A stretch of 40,886 bases of DNA, from NCBI GenBank assembly GCA_964486145.1, contig CAZAMT010000007.1:1-40886 (forward strand). The letters are read 5' to 3'. This DNA is from CAZAMT01 sp964486145. GTDB taxonomy: Bacteria; Bacteroidota; Bacteroidia; Bacteroidales; JAAAOM01. A model generated the notes under the pieces. It searched no databases. It was not told the origin of the DNA and was given only the letters and a program-made list of their open reading frames with translations. This document shows, in pieces, positions 1-9,338 of this stretch. How positions within the stretch are numbered: position 1 is the stretch's first letter; every line of letters starts with the position of its first letter. Made by a program: the position numbers and the translations under genes.

Positions 1-12
1 AAACAGGTGAGA

Positions 13-1332
13 TTATTTAAATGACACTTCTTTTTGCAGCATTCCCTCGTATGAATGCATGGTTTGAGATTTTTCATTAAGATCTTTCAGGAAAAATGCA
101 AGTGCTTCATCCCTTGAACGGAACTCAGGAAGATTTTCCGTAAGATTTATGGTATTTAAACAATCCTTTTCACAAGCCTTTTTTGCATCTTCAAAATCAG
201 GAAGGGATGTAAGGGAATTTGCCATGCAAACATATTTTTCAGCCGTGCGCTCATAATACGTCATTAACTGGATGGTGCTCCTTGTGTGAGCAGATGTAGA
301 TTTGCCACGACAAAGGTTTTCAACCCTCATATTCACCTGTTTAAAATCTGCCAGGTGGTTTTCCAATACGGCTAATATTAAAGTTTGTTCAGCCGTAACC
401 TGGTTCACCACATTTACGGAATATCCACCCATAAAACCATCAAATTGATAATTGTCTCCATCGAGATCACGAAACAGCAAATACGGATTGTAAAATATCC
501 ATTCATTGAGAATTTCCGGAATCAGTTGGGTTGACTCGAAAACGGATACAGTATCAAGGGTATAGGTTAAATTCTTTACTTCTTTCGGCTGTGAAAACAA
601 CATCTGTTTTATCCGATCTTTTCGATTCATTTCCACATCCGAATAATCTCTGATTTCAATAAGAATGGTGTCTTTTTTATTGTAGATTTCTTTACGGTAT
701 AAAAGTCCATTATCATACTGTTCCCTGATGAAATGCGCTCCATCTTCAAAATTCCAGTTGCCTGTAAAGAACCCATCTTCAGATAAAATGCCTTCAACGC
801 TTCGGCCATCGTCAGTTTGCATAAAAAGGCTGTCAAACAACAACATATGATTGAATTTTACAGATATGAAAACATTTTCTGGCGAAGAATAATTATCCCA
901 CTGCGCGCGACCACTCGTAGTTGAATTTTGTTCCCTTGTTTTGTATGAATAGCTGAATTTCCAGTTTCCATGAGGAATACCATTTTCGTATTCGGCAGTT
1001 AATGACATGGTGCCGGATAAATAATTGGAAGTTCGATCCTGTTTGTAATCTTTGAATTTCGTGATAAACGTCCATCTGCCATCCTTTAAACCCTGGTTGT
1101 AGTTTCCATTGACATCCTGGTACAACTTCGAGAAGCCTTTTGTTTGTCTTAACCGGTACGAAAACCGGCCATGTTTACTTTCTTTACTGTTGTTCGCTGG
1201 CAAGTAGTAATAGTTTGCTTCACCTCCGTTGGAAATGCGTGTTGGCATGTTTCCCCGAAATTTTTCAACACTTTGGGCATGCAAAATAATTGGAGCAACC
1301 AGTAAAAGAAGAATAATGTGTAGTTTTCTCAT
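13..1332 (-). CDS. Exported MORN-like repeat protein, function unknown
   Basis: I do not recognise a named family for the full 439 residues. A typical signal peptide (MRKLHIILLLLVAPIILHAQ) opens the protein, so it is probably periplasmic or outer-membrane associated. Several segments have the G-x-x-x-G-x-W-x-F pattern of MORN/YwqK-type repeats: GLKDGRWTF near residue 80, NGIPHGNWKF near 118 and DGFFTGNWNF near 188. The C-terminal half is helical, contains several cysteines and has no recognised motif. MORN-like repeats in Bacteroidota usually occur in surface or effector-like proteins, but that is only an analogy. The start is the only Met ahead of the signal peptide. The gene is alone on its strand and diverges from the next gene across 660 bases. 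Confidence 0.75.
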   Translation of the reverse strand: MRKLHIILLLLVAPIILHAQSVEKFRGNMPTRISNGGEANYYYLPANNSKESKHGRFSYRLRQTKGFSKLYQDVNGNYNQGLKDGRWTFITKFKDYKQDRTSNYLSGTMSLTAEYENGIPHGNWKFSYSYKTREQNSTTSGRAQWDNYSSPENVFISVKFNHMLLFDSLFMQTDDGRSVEGILSEDGFFTGNWNFEDGAHFIREQYDNGLLYRKEIYNKKDTILIEIRDYSDVEMNRKDRIKQMLFSQPKEVKNLTYTLDTVSVFESTQLIPEILNEWIFYNPYLLFRDLDGDNYQFDGFMGGYSVNVVNQVTAEQTLILAVLENHLADFKQVNMRVENLCRGKSTSAHTRSTIQLMTYYERTAEKYVCMANSLTSLPDFEDAKKACEKDCLNTINLTENLPEFRSRDEALAFFLKDLNEKSQTMHSYEGMLQKEVSFK

Positions 1333-1996
1333 AGCACAACAATTAACGCAATATATCTGCTAAATAATAATGAAATTTTTACGTTGATAAAAAGTGAAAG
1401 TTCGTCTGAATTTGGTTAAGGTTGCTTAATTTTTGATAACAACCATATTACTAAAAGTGCTACCAGACTAAACAAAAATTATGGAAGTGCAAATGCCACA
1501 TTTACAAAATTGAGATATTGGTCGGGAAACTAAAAGTGGTGCATACAGAAAAGGATAAATTTAATAATAAAACATTGGGTTCCAGATCTCCTCTGTATGA
1601 TGTTACCTATTTATGGACGAAAGAGCGGTGACCATGGATTATCTGTGAAGTAAACTTCTTTACATACTGGTCAGTCTGGTGTTTAGCTGCTATTTTTCTT
1701 ATGCTTCCTTTGTCTATAAACATTAATAACTGATTCAAGATCGGCTGTCCGGTAAAATTTGTATTTATAACCATGGTTATTCTTTAGTTTGTGATAATTC
1801 CAAAGATAACCCCTTAGGGTTGCTCGATCCTGACAACCCTCTTATTTATTTTTAACGGATAATAATGATTGAGAATTTTTATATTGTGAAATGATACTAA
1901 ATTTACTGTATATAAAAAAAGATGATATAAAGGTAAAAACTGAACTATCGTAAAAAAATTAAATACAATAGACCTTAATTTAAAAATTATTTACAA
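1333..1996. other. Gene-free divergent region
   Basis: This AT-rich stretch separates two divergent exported-protein genes. I see no credible ORF, tRNA or known RNA. Its only clear structure is a stem-loop at 1816-1840: AGGGTTG pairs with CAACCCT across an 11-base loop, followed by a T-rich run. It reads as a terminator-like hairpin on the plus strand, yet no plus-strand gene precedes it. The 1400-1800 part may therefore be decayed sequence, but I could not identify a parent gene. Confidence 0.5.
1816..1852 (+). terminator. Orphan stem-loop followed by T-rich run
   Basis: A perfect 7-bp stem (AGGGTTG at 1816-1822, CAACCCT at 1834-1840) encloses an 11-base loop and is followed by CTTATTTATTTTT. 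This looks like a weak intrinsic terminator, but there is no recognisable plus-strand gene upstream. Confidence 0.3.
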
Positions 1997-3739
1997 ATGA
2001 AAACCTTATATTCAACTTTGCTCATTCTTTTATTCCCTGTTATTCTTGTTGGTCAAAGTAGCAATCTAAACCCCATTCAAAAAACAACACATTTAGGTGT
2101 GCTTCAGGGCTATGAAAATCAGCAAGGTGAATTAATTATCCCCGCGAAATACAAGCGTGCATTTACTTTCGAAGATGGTGTAGCCAAAGTACAGGCCACT
2201 AATGGATTATATGGCCTAATAAACATACAGGGTGAAGAAATTTTGAAGGCTGAGTTCAATAATATCGAATCCTTCTCAACGCGTGTTTCAATACATGGCG
2301 ACACATACAGAGAAGAGACGGCTTTCAGTAAAACAGCAATAGTAAAGAAGGTTATCCATAAGGATGAAAAGATAAACCAATCATACCAACTTGGGGCCGA
2401 GGCTATACGGCCCACGAAGGAACATAAGAAAGCATGGGTTGCAGGAGTGGTAGATAAAAATGGAAAATTTGTGATTCCGTTGGGGGATTACACAATCTAT
2501 GGTAGAAAATATGCTTACCTGATCAATGATGAGGTTAAAATCAAACAGTTTTATCATTTGGAATTCAAAGAAGGGGAAAAGGATACGCGTTTTGAGTGCT
2601 TTTTGAACGAAAGGGGAGAGGCTCTGGTTGGTCCAATTGAGGCTAAGCTAGATATCATTGATTTCCCGAACAAAGAAGGTCTTACAAAATCCAACTTTTT
2701 TACTGCCAATCATTACAGAAGTATGTCTGTTAATGGAGATGATTATAAACATGGAGTTGCTGAATTGTATGATGCGGAAGGAAATATCTTGATCCCTGCC
2801 GAAAAAGGATATCAAAGTATTAACGGATTAAATTTGTTGCCTGGTCCTGATTATTATTTTACTGTTTTTCGTTATGTAAAGGAAATGCACAATGCACAAA
2901 GATATGGAATAGTGGATGCAAATGGCAATGAAATTGTAAAGACGCTGTATGAAGGAATTTCTGATTATGAAAATAAATTTGAAGCTGAATACATGGAACG
3001 GGAAAGAAATCAGTTAAAAACCCCTAAAGAACCAAAATTACAGGATTTAGGGCTTTTTAGAGTTATTATCGAATATAAAAAAGATGAAGAAGATGTTTAT
3101 TTTTATGTTGATAGAAATGGCAAATGCATTGAAAGAAAGGGTGTTGGCTGCCCTGAAGTCCTTGATGAAAACTTCGATTACAGTGGATATATTGGCTTAA
3201 GGAATGTTAAACCCAATTTTAAAAAAACAACAAGCTTACCATGGAAAATAAAAGAGAATAATAATATTCAAGCCTCCTCGAATAACCTTCCAGGGATTGT
3301 TGATAATGAGGTTAAAACGAATGCTACAACTACTGAATCATTACCAAATGAAGCCAATTGGGCAGACTTAACTAAAAAGCTTCATACTTTTAAATATCAG
3401 TATAAAAGTCCATCATCAAACAAGTATGAGATGACTTTAGGATTATCCGATGATTTGAAAAGTGGGGTTTTAGCTATTGCAGATTCAGATGGTGGTAAGC
3501 GATTTATAGAATTGACATTAAAAGAGAAGGGAAAAAATGAATCGGCTTATGATGATCAGATTTTGTATAATACCGGTTCTGTTGGATTTAAAATCACAAC
3601 ATCGTTTTATTGGATCAAAATAATAAATCCTGGAAAGAAAAAGATTTCTTTTGAGGGTTTTCGCTCTTTATACTTGTCTTTATCTTACAATAAGGATGAT
3701 GAACCAGCGTATGAAACAGAATTATTAAGAGCGTATTAA
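1997..3739 (+). CDS. Exported WG-repeat protein
   Basis: A 580-residue protein with an N-terminal signal peptide (MKTLYSTLLILLFPVILVGQ). The region after it carries WG-repeat-like units in which a 'G-x-I/V-x-x-x-G-E' strand is followed by 'I-x-P-A-x-Y/F': GELIIPAKYKRAFTFEDG near residue 50, YGLINIQGEEILKAEFNNI near 72, and later AGVVDKNGKFVIPLGDY and YGIVDANGNEIVKTLYEGI. WG repeats are common in Bacteroidota exported proteins of unknown role. The last ~130 residues (after about 450) lack the repeat and may form a separate beta-rich domain. No catalytic motif is visible. It stands alone in its orientation, followed 110 bases later by the large T9SS protein gene, so co-transcription is possible. 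Confidence 0.8.
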   Translation: MKTLYSTLLILLFPVILVGQSSNLNPIQKTTHLGVLQGYENQQGELIIPAKYKRAFTFEDGVAKVQATNGLYGLINIQGEEILKAEFNNIESFSTRVSIHGDTYREETAFSKTAIVKKVIHKDEKINQSYQLGAEAIRPTKEHKKAWVAGVVDKNGKFVIPLGDYTIYGRKYAYLINDEVKIKQFYHLEFKEGEKDTRFECFLNERGEALVGPIEAKLDIIDFPNKEGLTKSNFFTANHYRSMSVNGDDYKHGVAELYDAEGNILIPAEKGYQSINGLNLLPGPDYYFTVFRYVKEMHNAQRYGIVDANGNEIVKTLYEGISDYENKFEAEYMERERNQLKTPKEPKLQDLGLFRVIIEYKKDEEDVYFYVDRNGKCIERKGVGCPEVLDENFDYSGYIGLRNVKPNFKKTTSLPWKIKENNNIQASSNNLPGIVDNEVKTNATTTESLPNEANWADLTKKLHTFKYQYKSPSSNKYEMTLGLSDDLKSGVLAIADSDGGKRFIELTLKEKGKNESAYDDQILYNTGSVGFKITTSFYWIKIINPGKKKISFEGFRSLYLSLSYNKDDEPAYETELLRAY

Positions 3740-3849
3740 ATATAGAACATAAACGGCCTAATACATTATTTAGGAATTTCTTAATATATAAGATACAACT
3801 CAGGTTTTAGAAAAACGTAAGTTGATGCAATACTTTAAATATAATAAAT

Positions 3850-6800
3850 ATGAATAAGACATTTACTGTTTTTCTTCTGGTTGGTTTTATAAATATAAAT
3901 ATGTTTGCCCAACATATTTATGTTAAAGGTGATGCATCAGGCAATAACGATGGTACTTCATGGGCCAATGCCTACACAAGCCTAAAAACAGCCATTGACA
4001 ACGCAGCAAAAGGGGACTCAATTTTTGTTGCTGCAGGTACTTACAAACCAGATCTTGCAAGCCGTTCTGTTTATTTCGATTTAAAAGACAGTGTTGCAAT
4101 TTTTGGTGGTTTTGCCGGAGGTGAAACAATTAACCAAACCACACTTGATAATCGTGATTTTATTACAAACGAAACCATTTTAAGTGGTGATTTGCTTGAT
4201 GATGATAATTCCAACGTTTCTACAACTGATCTCTCCCGGGATGATAACTCTTATCATATCTTTTATCGAAATAATACAGACTCTCTAACACCACAAGCTA
4301 TACTTGATGGTTTAATTATAGCTGATGGCAATGGAGGTACAACCATAAAAGGTGGGGGCATCTATATTTTAGGTAAAAATATCAGGCCAACTTTTAAAAA
4401 TCTTACTATAAGAAACTGTTCTGCTGGAGATGGCGGTGGTGTTTATGTAATTGCTGTTGCAAATGGGAAAATAGCCCCAACATTTTCTAATGTAAAATTT
4501 ATTAATAATAAAGCAGAAGATGCAGGAACAAACTCCGTTTCATCGGGTGGGGCCATGTATATTGGAGGAAATAATACAAACCTAATAGTGGATATTACTT
4601 TCGAAAATGTAGATTTTGAAAACAACTCCTCCGAAGGCTATTGGGCCATGGGTGGAGCTATTTATGCATTTATAAGATACGCAGGAGCCTTAGCATTCCT
4701 TGATTTTGACTCCTGTAATTTTACAGGAAATACGATTACAGGAACTGACAAAAATGCCAGAGGTGGAGCCATTTGGGCAGAGGTTCTAGATGGAGCTGAA
4801 GCTTATTTGGAATTTAAAAATATATTATTTTGCAGTAATGATGCAACTGGTTTAACTTCACATAAAGGCTATGGTGGAGTTGGGCACTTTACTGAAGGTT
4901 TAAATGGTACTGGTGTACTGCAAGCAAACTTCATAAATACAACTATTGTTAACAATAGCGTAAATGGAAGTGGCGAATCGTTTTATATCTCAGGTTCAAA
5001 TGCAGATTTATCATTTGTAAATACCATTATCTACAACGATGATTTTTACACTACAGATGATGGTAGTTATGTTTCCAGTAACTCACTTATTAATACCGGA
5101 GATCCAAAATTTGTTGATGCATCCAATTGTGATTACAGATTAAAAATTGGTTCTGATGCTATTGGAATTGGTGATGGCGTTAATGGCAACAATGCCGGAT
5201 TATATCAGGGTACAGGAGAAGATTTGCCTGATTTTGATTACAACTCATCTGAGGTAGATCTTGGTACCGTGGTTATCGGATACACAAGTACAGAAAAAAA
5301 TATGAGCATTTCGGCAACCAATGTTCATAATAAACTTTACCTCATTGCTCCGGATAATATCCAACTTACCTTAACCAGTGATGATTATTCAGGTAAAACA
5401 GATACCATTGAACTTACTCCGGTATCAGAAGAAGTTGCAACAACCACTATTTATTATAGATATGTACCAACTGTTGAAGGAGCATTTGCTGATTCGATTA
5501 AAATTGAAGCCGATGGATATTCCGAAATGAAACCTCTAACAGGTAATGCTGTAAAAAGCAAAGGTGTTTATGTAAAGGCAGATGCAACCGGAAATAACGA
5601 CGGTACCTCATGGGCCGATGCTTATACTAACCTTTACGATGCTACCGACAATTCTTTGATGGGCGATACCATTTATGTTGCAAGTGGTACGTTTACGCCT
5701 GAAACCAGCAACAAGGGCAATAAATTCAATATAAAAGAAGATGTTCAATTATATGGCGGATTTGCAGGCAACGAATTCCCTGTTACAGAAAGCGTCTTAT
5801 TAAACCGGGATTTTGAAACCAATGAAACAATTCTAAGTGGCGATATAGATGGTGATGGAACATCATCAGAAAATAGCTATGAAATTATATACGCTACAGG
5901 AGGAAGTGTTGAAACGGTTATCGATGGTTTCACGGTTACTGGTAGTAATAACAAAATATCCAATAAAGATTACACAGCCATAAGATGTTATGGTGGCAAT
6001 GCCAGCTTTAGAAACCTGATTATGCATAATAACCGTGGATATAATCGTGGAGGTGCGCTTTATCTTGATAACGGGACATTTAATGTAGATAGTGTTGAGT
6101 TTTATGATAATTATGTTGAAGGAAGTTCTGATCAATGTTATGGTGGTGCACTTTATATCAATAATTCAACAGTAAACATAAATAAATCATACTTCTGGAA
6201 TAACTATGTGAAGAAATGGACGAGTGTGGTAGGCCTTATAGTTGATGGTGGAGCCATCTATTCAAATAACTCCGATCTGACCACTACAAATACTACTTTT
6301 TATGATAACACCGAAATTGAAAATTTTGGTGCTACAAATACCGATCATGTTCATAACGAGGACGGAACATTAACAACCATCAATACCATTTTTGCTGACG
6401 GTGGATTATATAATTCTACATCCGGCACTTCTAATTTATCTTATAGCTACTACCATGGATCATTACCGACCGGGACAACAGATGGAGGAAATAACCTATT
6501 AAGTGCAAGTGGTTCGTATATCAATCCAAGGTTTGTTGATGCTGATAATGGCGATTTTGATCTGTATGGCAACTCTCAATGCTTAAATGCCGGCGACCAA
6601 TTCAATGGCAAAAACATAGGTTATTATCAAGGCAATGGAATTGTATTTCCGGAAATTACCTTATCGTTATCAACGATAGTGTTTGATACAATTCCTACGG
6701 GAACAATATCTGTAGAACAATCCTATACAGTTTCAGGGATCAATTTAACCGGTGATATCTCGATATATGCACCCACTGGTTACGAAATTACACTAACCAG

Positions 6801-8601
6801 CGGTGATTATAGTGGAACAACAGACGAAATACTTTTGTCGCCCACAAGCGGAGAAGTAGCTGAAACTACCATTTATGTTCGCTTTGCTCCAACTTCGTCC
6901 ATTTATTACGACCAAACTATCATTCATTCATGTGCTGGCGCTGAAACAAAATACCTGAATGTAACAGGTCAAGGAGGACTCATCCCTACAATTTCAATCA
7001 GTGGCTCGGTTAATCCCTTTGGAGAACATCCTGTAAATATGCCAAGTTATTCCGATAGTTATAGTGTCTATGGTTCAAACTATTATGATGATCTATATAT
7101 AGTTGCACCCGATGGATTTGAATTATCCTTCGATTATAATTTCGTTGAAAATACAGATACTTTAATAATTTCACCAAATGCTGATGGCGATATTCCATGG
7201 ACCGAAATCAGAGTAAGATTTAATCCATCGGAAATAAAAGAATATTCGGATAGTATTGTACATTTTACAAAACACAAACAAGATACAGTTTTAATGGATG
7301 TTTCGGGAACAGGAACAGAACCTCCATCACTAACATTAAATCCTGAGCATCTTGATTTTGGAAGTGTTTACCTGGGCGAATATTCAGATGAATTAAGTTT
7401 TACGATTACCGGAGAAAATTTGACTGAAAATGTTGACTTACTAAACAATTATGAATCTGAAATGACACTAACTTCTGGTGATTATTCAGGAGATCCTGGT
7501 TATATTCAGCTAATTCCGGTTGATGGGACAATAGATACAACCGTATATGTAAGATTCCAAAGTTATAGCATTGGAACTATCAGCTCTGATATCAACATTC
7601 AATCAGGTTTTTTGAATGATACTGTAACCCTTTCAGCGAATGTTATTGATGAAGCATCTAAAGGAATTTTTGTTAACCAGTCTAATCTCTATTTTGGTAA
7701 TGTAATAATTGGTGAACATTCTACTGAATCCAGCTTCACTGTTTCTGGTTATAATCTTGAAGGAGACATAAGTATTGATGCTCCCAATTATTTTGAGATA
7801 ACTCAAACTCAGGGCGATTACAGCGGCAACACATCATCTATAACCTTATCTCCAACAACTGGAACAGTAGATAACGAAGTTATATACGCTCGTTTTAGCC
7901 CAACATCATTGGGATATTTTAGTGATTCGATCGTGTTTAGTTCACCAAATGTAAACAATGTTAAGGTTTTTGTAAGTGGTACTGGTGAAGATGAATCTGG
8001 TAATGAAAGTATTTATTTATCAGAAGAATCCCTAAGTTTTGGAGAAATTGCAGTGGTTGAAAGTTCAGAAGTTAAAAGCTTCAATATTTCCGGGCAAAAT
8101 CTTACCCATGACATTGTTCTTACAACTTCGCTACCCTTTGAAATTTCAATGGATGCAGAAAATTTTACAGGAGATGTAAGTGAGATTACTATTCCTTTAC
8201 CTGAAGGAGAAGGGGGTGTTGGAGCTACAGTTTATGTTAGATTTTCTCCTGATGAAGAAGCAGACTTTGGTATAAGCTTACTTGCAAGTTCAGGCAGTAT
8301 TCAACAAATGTTATCACTTTATGGAACAGGTGTTACAGGTTCTACAGGTATAGATGCAAAAGAGCAAATGGAAATAACCGTGTATCCAAATCCTGTATCT
8401 GAAATGCTTTTCATTAATAAACCGAATGATATAACCATTAGAGATATAAAGATTTACGATATTACAGGAAAAAGGGTCTGTCATAGTTCAACAGAGTATG
8501 CCAAAGAAGCGATTAATATGCAAGATTTGCAGAAAGGTGTTTACTTCATTAAAATCTTTTTCCATAAGGACACAAAAACTATAAGAATTATTAAAATATA
8601 G
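3850..8601 (+). CDS. Large T9SS-secreted surface protein with two beta-helix domains and six Ig-like repeats
   Basis: 1583 residues with a signal peptide (cleavage near FAQ-H, residue 21). Two homologous parallel beta-helix (pectin-lyase-like) domains start at about residues 22 and 570; both open with a near-identical block (IYVKGDASGNNDGTSWANAY and VYVKADATGNNDGTSWADAY). Between and after them are six ~100-residue HYDIN/ASPM-like Ig repeats (about residues 468-565 and 937-1500), most with a GDYSG turn and a YVRFxP strand. The C-terminus (about 1508-1583) is a type A T9SS sorting domain: VYPNPVSEMLFI, then IYDITGKRV, then GVYFIKI. It is therefore expected to be exported by SecYEG, passed through the type IX system and anchored on the surface or released. 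No catalytic residues were identified, so adhesion or polysaccharide binding is as likely as lyase activity. A strong terminator follows. Confidence 0.88.
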   Translation: MNKTFTVFLLVGFININMFAQHIYVKGDASGNNDGTSWANAYTSLKTAIDNAAKGDSIFVAAGTYKPDLASRSVYFDLKDSVAIFGGFAGGETINQTTLDNRDFITNETILSGDLLDDDNSNVSTTDLSRDDNSYHIFYRNNTDSLTPQAILDGLIIADGNGGTTIKGGGIYILGKNIRPTFKNLTIRNCSAGDGGGVYVIAVANGKIAPTFSNVKFINNKAEDAGTNSVSSGGAMYIGGNNTNLIVDITFENVDFENNSSEGYWAMGGAIYAFIRYAGALAFLDFDSCNFTGNTITGTDKNARGGAIWAEVLDGAEAYLEFKNILFCSNDATGLTSHKGYGGVGHFTEGLNGTGVLQANFINTTIVNNSVNGSGESFYISGSNADLSFVNTIIYNDDFYTTDDGSYVSSNSLINTGDPKFVDASNCDYRLKIGSDAIGIGDGVNGNNAGLYQGTGEDLPDFDYNSSEVDLGTVVIGYTSTEKNMSISATNVHNKLYLIAPDNIQLTLTSDDYSGKTDTIELTPVSEEVATTTIYYRYVPTVEGAFADSIKIEADGYSEMKPLTGNAVKSKGVYVKADATGNNDGTSWADAYTNLYDATDNSLMGDTIYVASGTFTPETSNKGNKFNIKEDVQLYGGFAGNEFPVTESVLLNRDFETNETILSGDIDGDGTSSENSYEIIYATGGSVETVIDGFTVTGSNNKISNKDYTAIRCYGGNASFRNLIMHNNRGYNRGGALYLDNGTFNVDSVEFYDNYVEGSSDQCYGGALYINNSTVNINKSYFWNNYVKKWTSVVGLIVDGGAIYSNNSDLTTTNTTFYDNTEIENFGATNTDHVHNEDGTLTTINTIFADGGLYNSTSGTSNLSYSYYHGSLPTGTTDGGNNLLSASGSYINPRFVDADNGDFDLYGNSQCLNAGDQFNGKNIGYYQGNGIVFPEITLSLSTIVFDTIPTGTISVEQSYTVSGINLTGDISIYAPTGYEITLTSGDYSGTTDEILLSPTSGEVAETTIYVRFAPTSSIYYDQTIIHSCAGAETKYLNVTGQGGLIPTISISGSVNPFGEHPVNMPSYSDSYSVYGSNYYDDLYIVAPDGFELSFDYNFVENTDTLIISPNADGDIPWTEIRVRFNPSEIKEYSDSIVHFTKHKQDTVLMDVSGTGTEPPSLTLNPEHLDFGSVYLGEYSDELSFTITGENLTENVDLLNNYESEMTLTSGDYSGDPGYIQLIPVDGTIDTTVYVRFQSYSIGTISSDINIQSGFLNDTVTLSANVIDEASKGIFVNQSNLYFGNVIIGEHSTESSFTVSGYNLEGDISIDAPNYFEITQTQGDYSGNTSSITLSPTTGTVDNEVIYARFSPTSLGYFSDSIVFSSPNVNNVKVFVSGTGEDESGNESIYLSEESLSFGEIAVVESSEVKSFNISGQNLTHDIVLTTSLPFEISMDAENFTGDVSEITIPLPEGEGGVGATVYVRFSPDEEADFGISLLASSGSIQQMLSLYGTGVTGSTGIDAKEQMEITVYPNPVSEMLFINKPNDITIRDIKIYDITGKRVCHSSTEYAKEAINMQDLQKGVYFIKIFFHKDTKTIRIIKI

Positions 8602-8659
8602 AGTGTTGGTTAATAATCAGGATTGCGTTTGATTATATTCCGACAGGCTGACATTTATA

Positions 8660-8702
8660 AACCAATCATTTGGTTCATCAACCAGGTGGTTGGTTGCTTT
8701 TT
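8660..8702 (+). terminator. Intrinsic terminator of the T9SS protein gene
   Basis: The arms 8660-8675 and 8680-8695 pair over all 16 positions if three G-U pairs are allowed, with a CATC tetraloop, and are followed by GCTTTTT. It lies 58 bases after the stop codon of the 1583-residue protein. Confidence 0.75.
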
Positions 8703-8771
8703 GATATATAAAATTGAATCAACATTATTTGAGTTGTATAAACAGTTTGAAATTAACATTTTCACGTATTC

Positions 8772-9035
8772 TTAAGTGCGACAAGAAGTCGATAATCCTA
8801 TTGTTAAACGTTCTTTAAATGAATGATTTAACCCTTTGTACTCCCAAAGGTTTCCTGTTCCGGCATGCATCACAGGCAACGATGTTGGTTGAAGCCCGGG
8901 TGACAACGTATCCATAGCTCCCGGTATCAGGGAGTGAGGAGCCAGGAATGTATGGTATGGTAAAAATAATTGAACAGTTGTCAAAGGTTCATTAACGCGG
9001 AAAGGCCAAAGATACCGACAGGCCTTGTCCGCCAA
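8772..9035 (-). other. Unclassified 87-codon open frame, probably decayed or repeat DNA
   Basis: An open minus-strand frame of 87 codons with no signal peptide, no recognisable domain and odd composition (many Pro, Leu, Thr and Ser). It has no convincing ribosome binding site, and its start codon lies inside a small palindrome at 9028-9043. It sits between a terminator and a truncated quinoprotein fragment, so it is more likely part of a decayed or repeated element than a real gene. I record it because it is the longest open frame in a 737-base stretch (8602-9338) that otherwise has no intact gene. Confidence 0.25.
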
Positions 9036-9043
9036 ATGGCGGA
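9028..9043. repeat. Short palindrome TCCGCCA-AA-TGGCGGA
   Basis: Perfect 7-bp arms flank two bases, followed by AAAAA. A degenerate relative (CCGCCAAAATGCGGAAAAA) occurs near 18443-18461 in another intergenic region, so this may be a dispersed short palindromic unit. With only two sites this is tentative. Confidence 0.35.
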
Positions 9044-9114
9044 AAAATGTATTGTTGCAGCATCGTAATGATTGCTATACAGAGTATATCATTCCACCGG
9101 ATTATTGGCTGTAC

Positions 9115-9267
9115 CTAATACGTACCGTGTTTATCGCCGAGGTATGAACTCCAGTTTACAAAATCCGGTGCAGATTCTTTTTTTTCCTGCGTGCTCTTTC
9201 CCTGGTTACATCCTGTTAAAACGATGAACGGAATAAATACGAAAGTCGCTGTTATACTCTTTGACAT
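9115..9267 (-). pseudogene. 5' remnant of a quinoprotein (PQQ) dehydrogenase-like lipoprotein gene
   Basis: Reading from the ATG at 9267, a 50-codon frame gives a lipoprotein signal peptide (FIVLTGC, lipobox Cys at residue 20) and then APDFVNWSSYLGDKHGTY before a stop. The W-x-x-Y-x-G-D-x-x-G-T-x-Y pattern is the usual first beta-strand of PQQ-dependent glucose/alcohol dehydrogenases (compare W-x-x-Y-G-G-D-x-x-G-T-R-Y-S). The rest of the expected ~650-residue propeller is missing, and the downstream sequence in all frames does not resume it. What is seen: the lipoprotein start and this motif. What is inferred: truncation of a former dehydrogenase gene by deletion or insertion. A short genuine lipoprotein cannot be excluded. 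Confidence 0.5.
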
Positions 9268-9338
9268 ATAGTTTTAAGCTTATCAATTAGTTTTTAGCAA
9301 ACAGAATGACAAATGAAGGGAGGAATAGTTCAGTCCTT

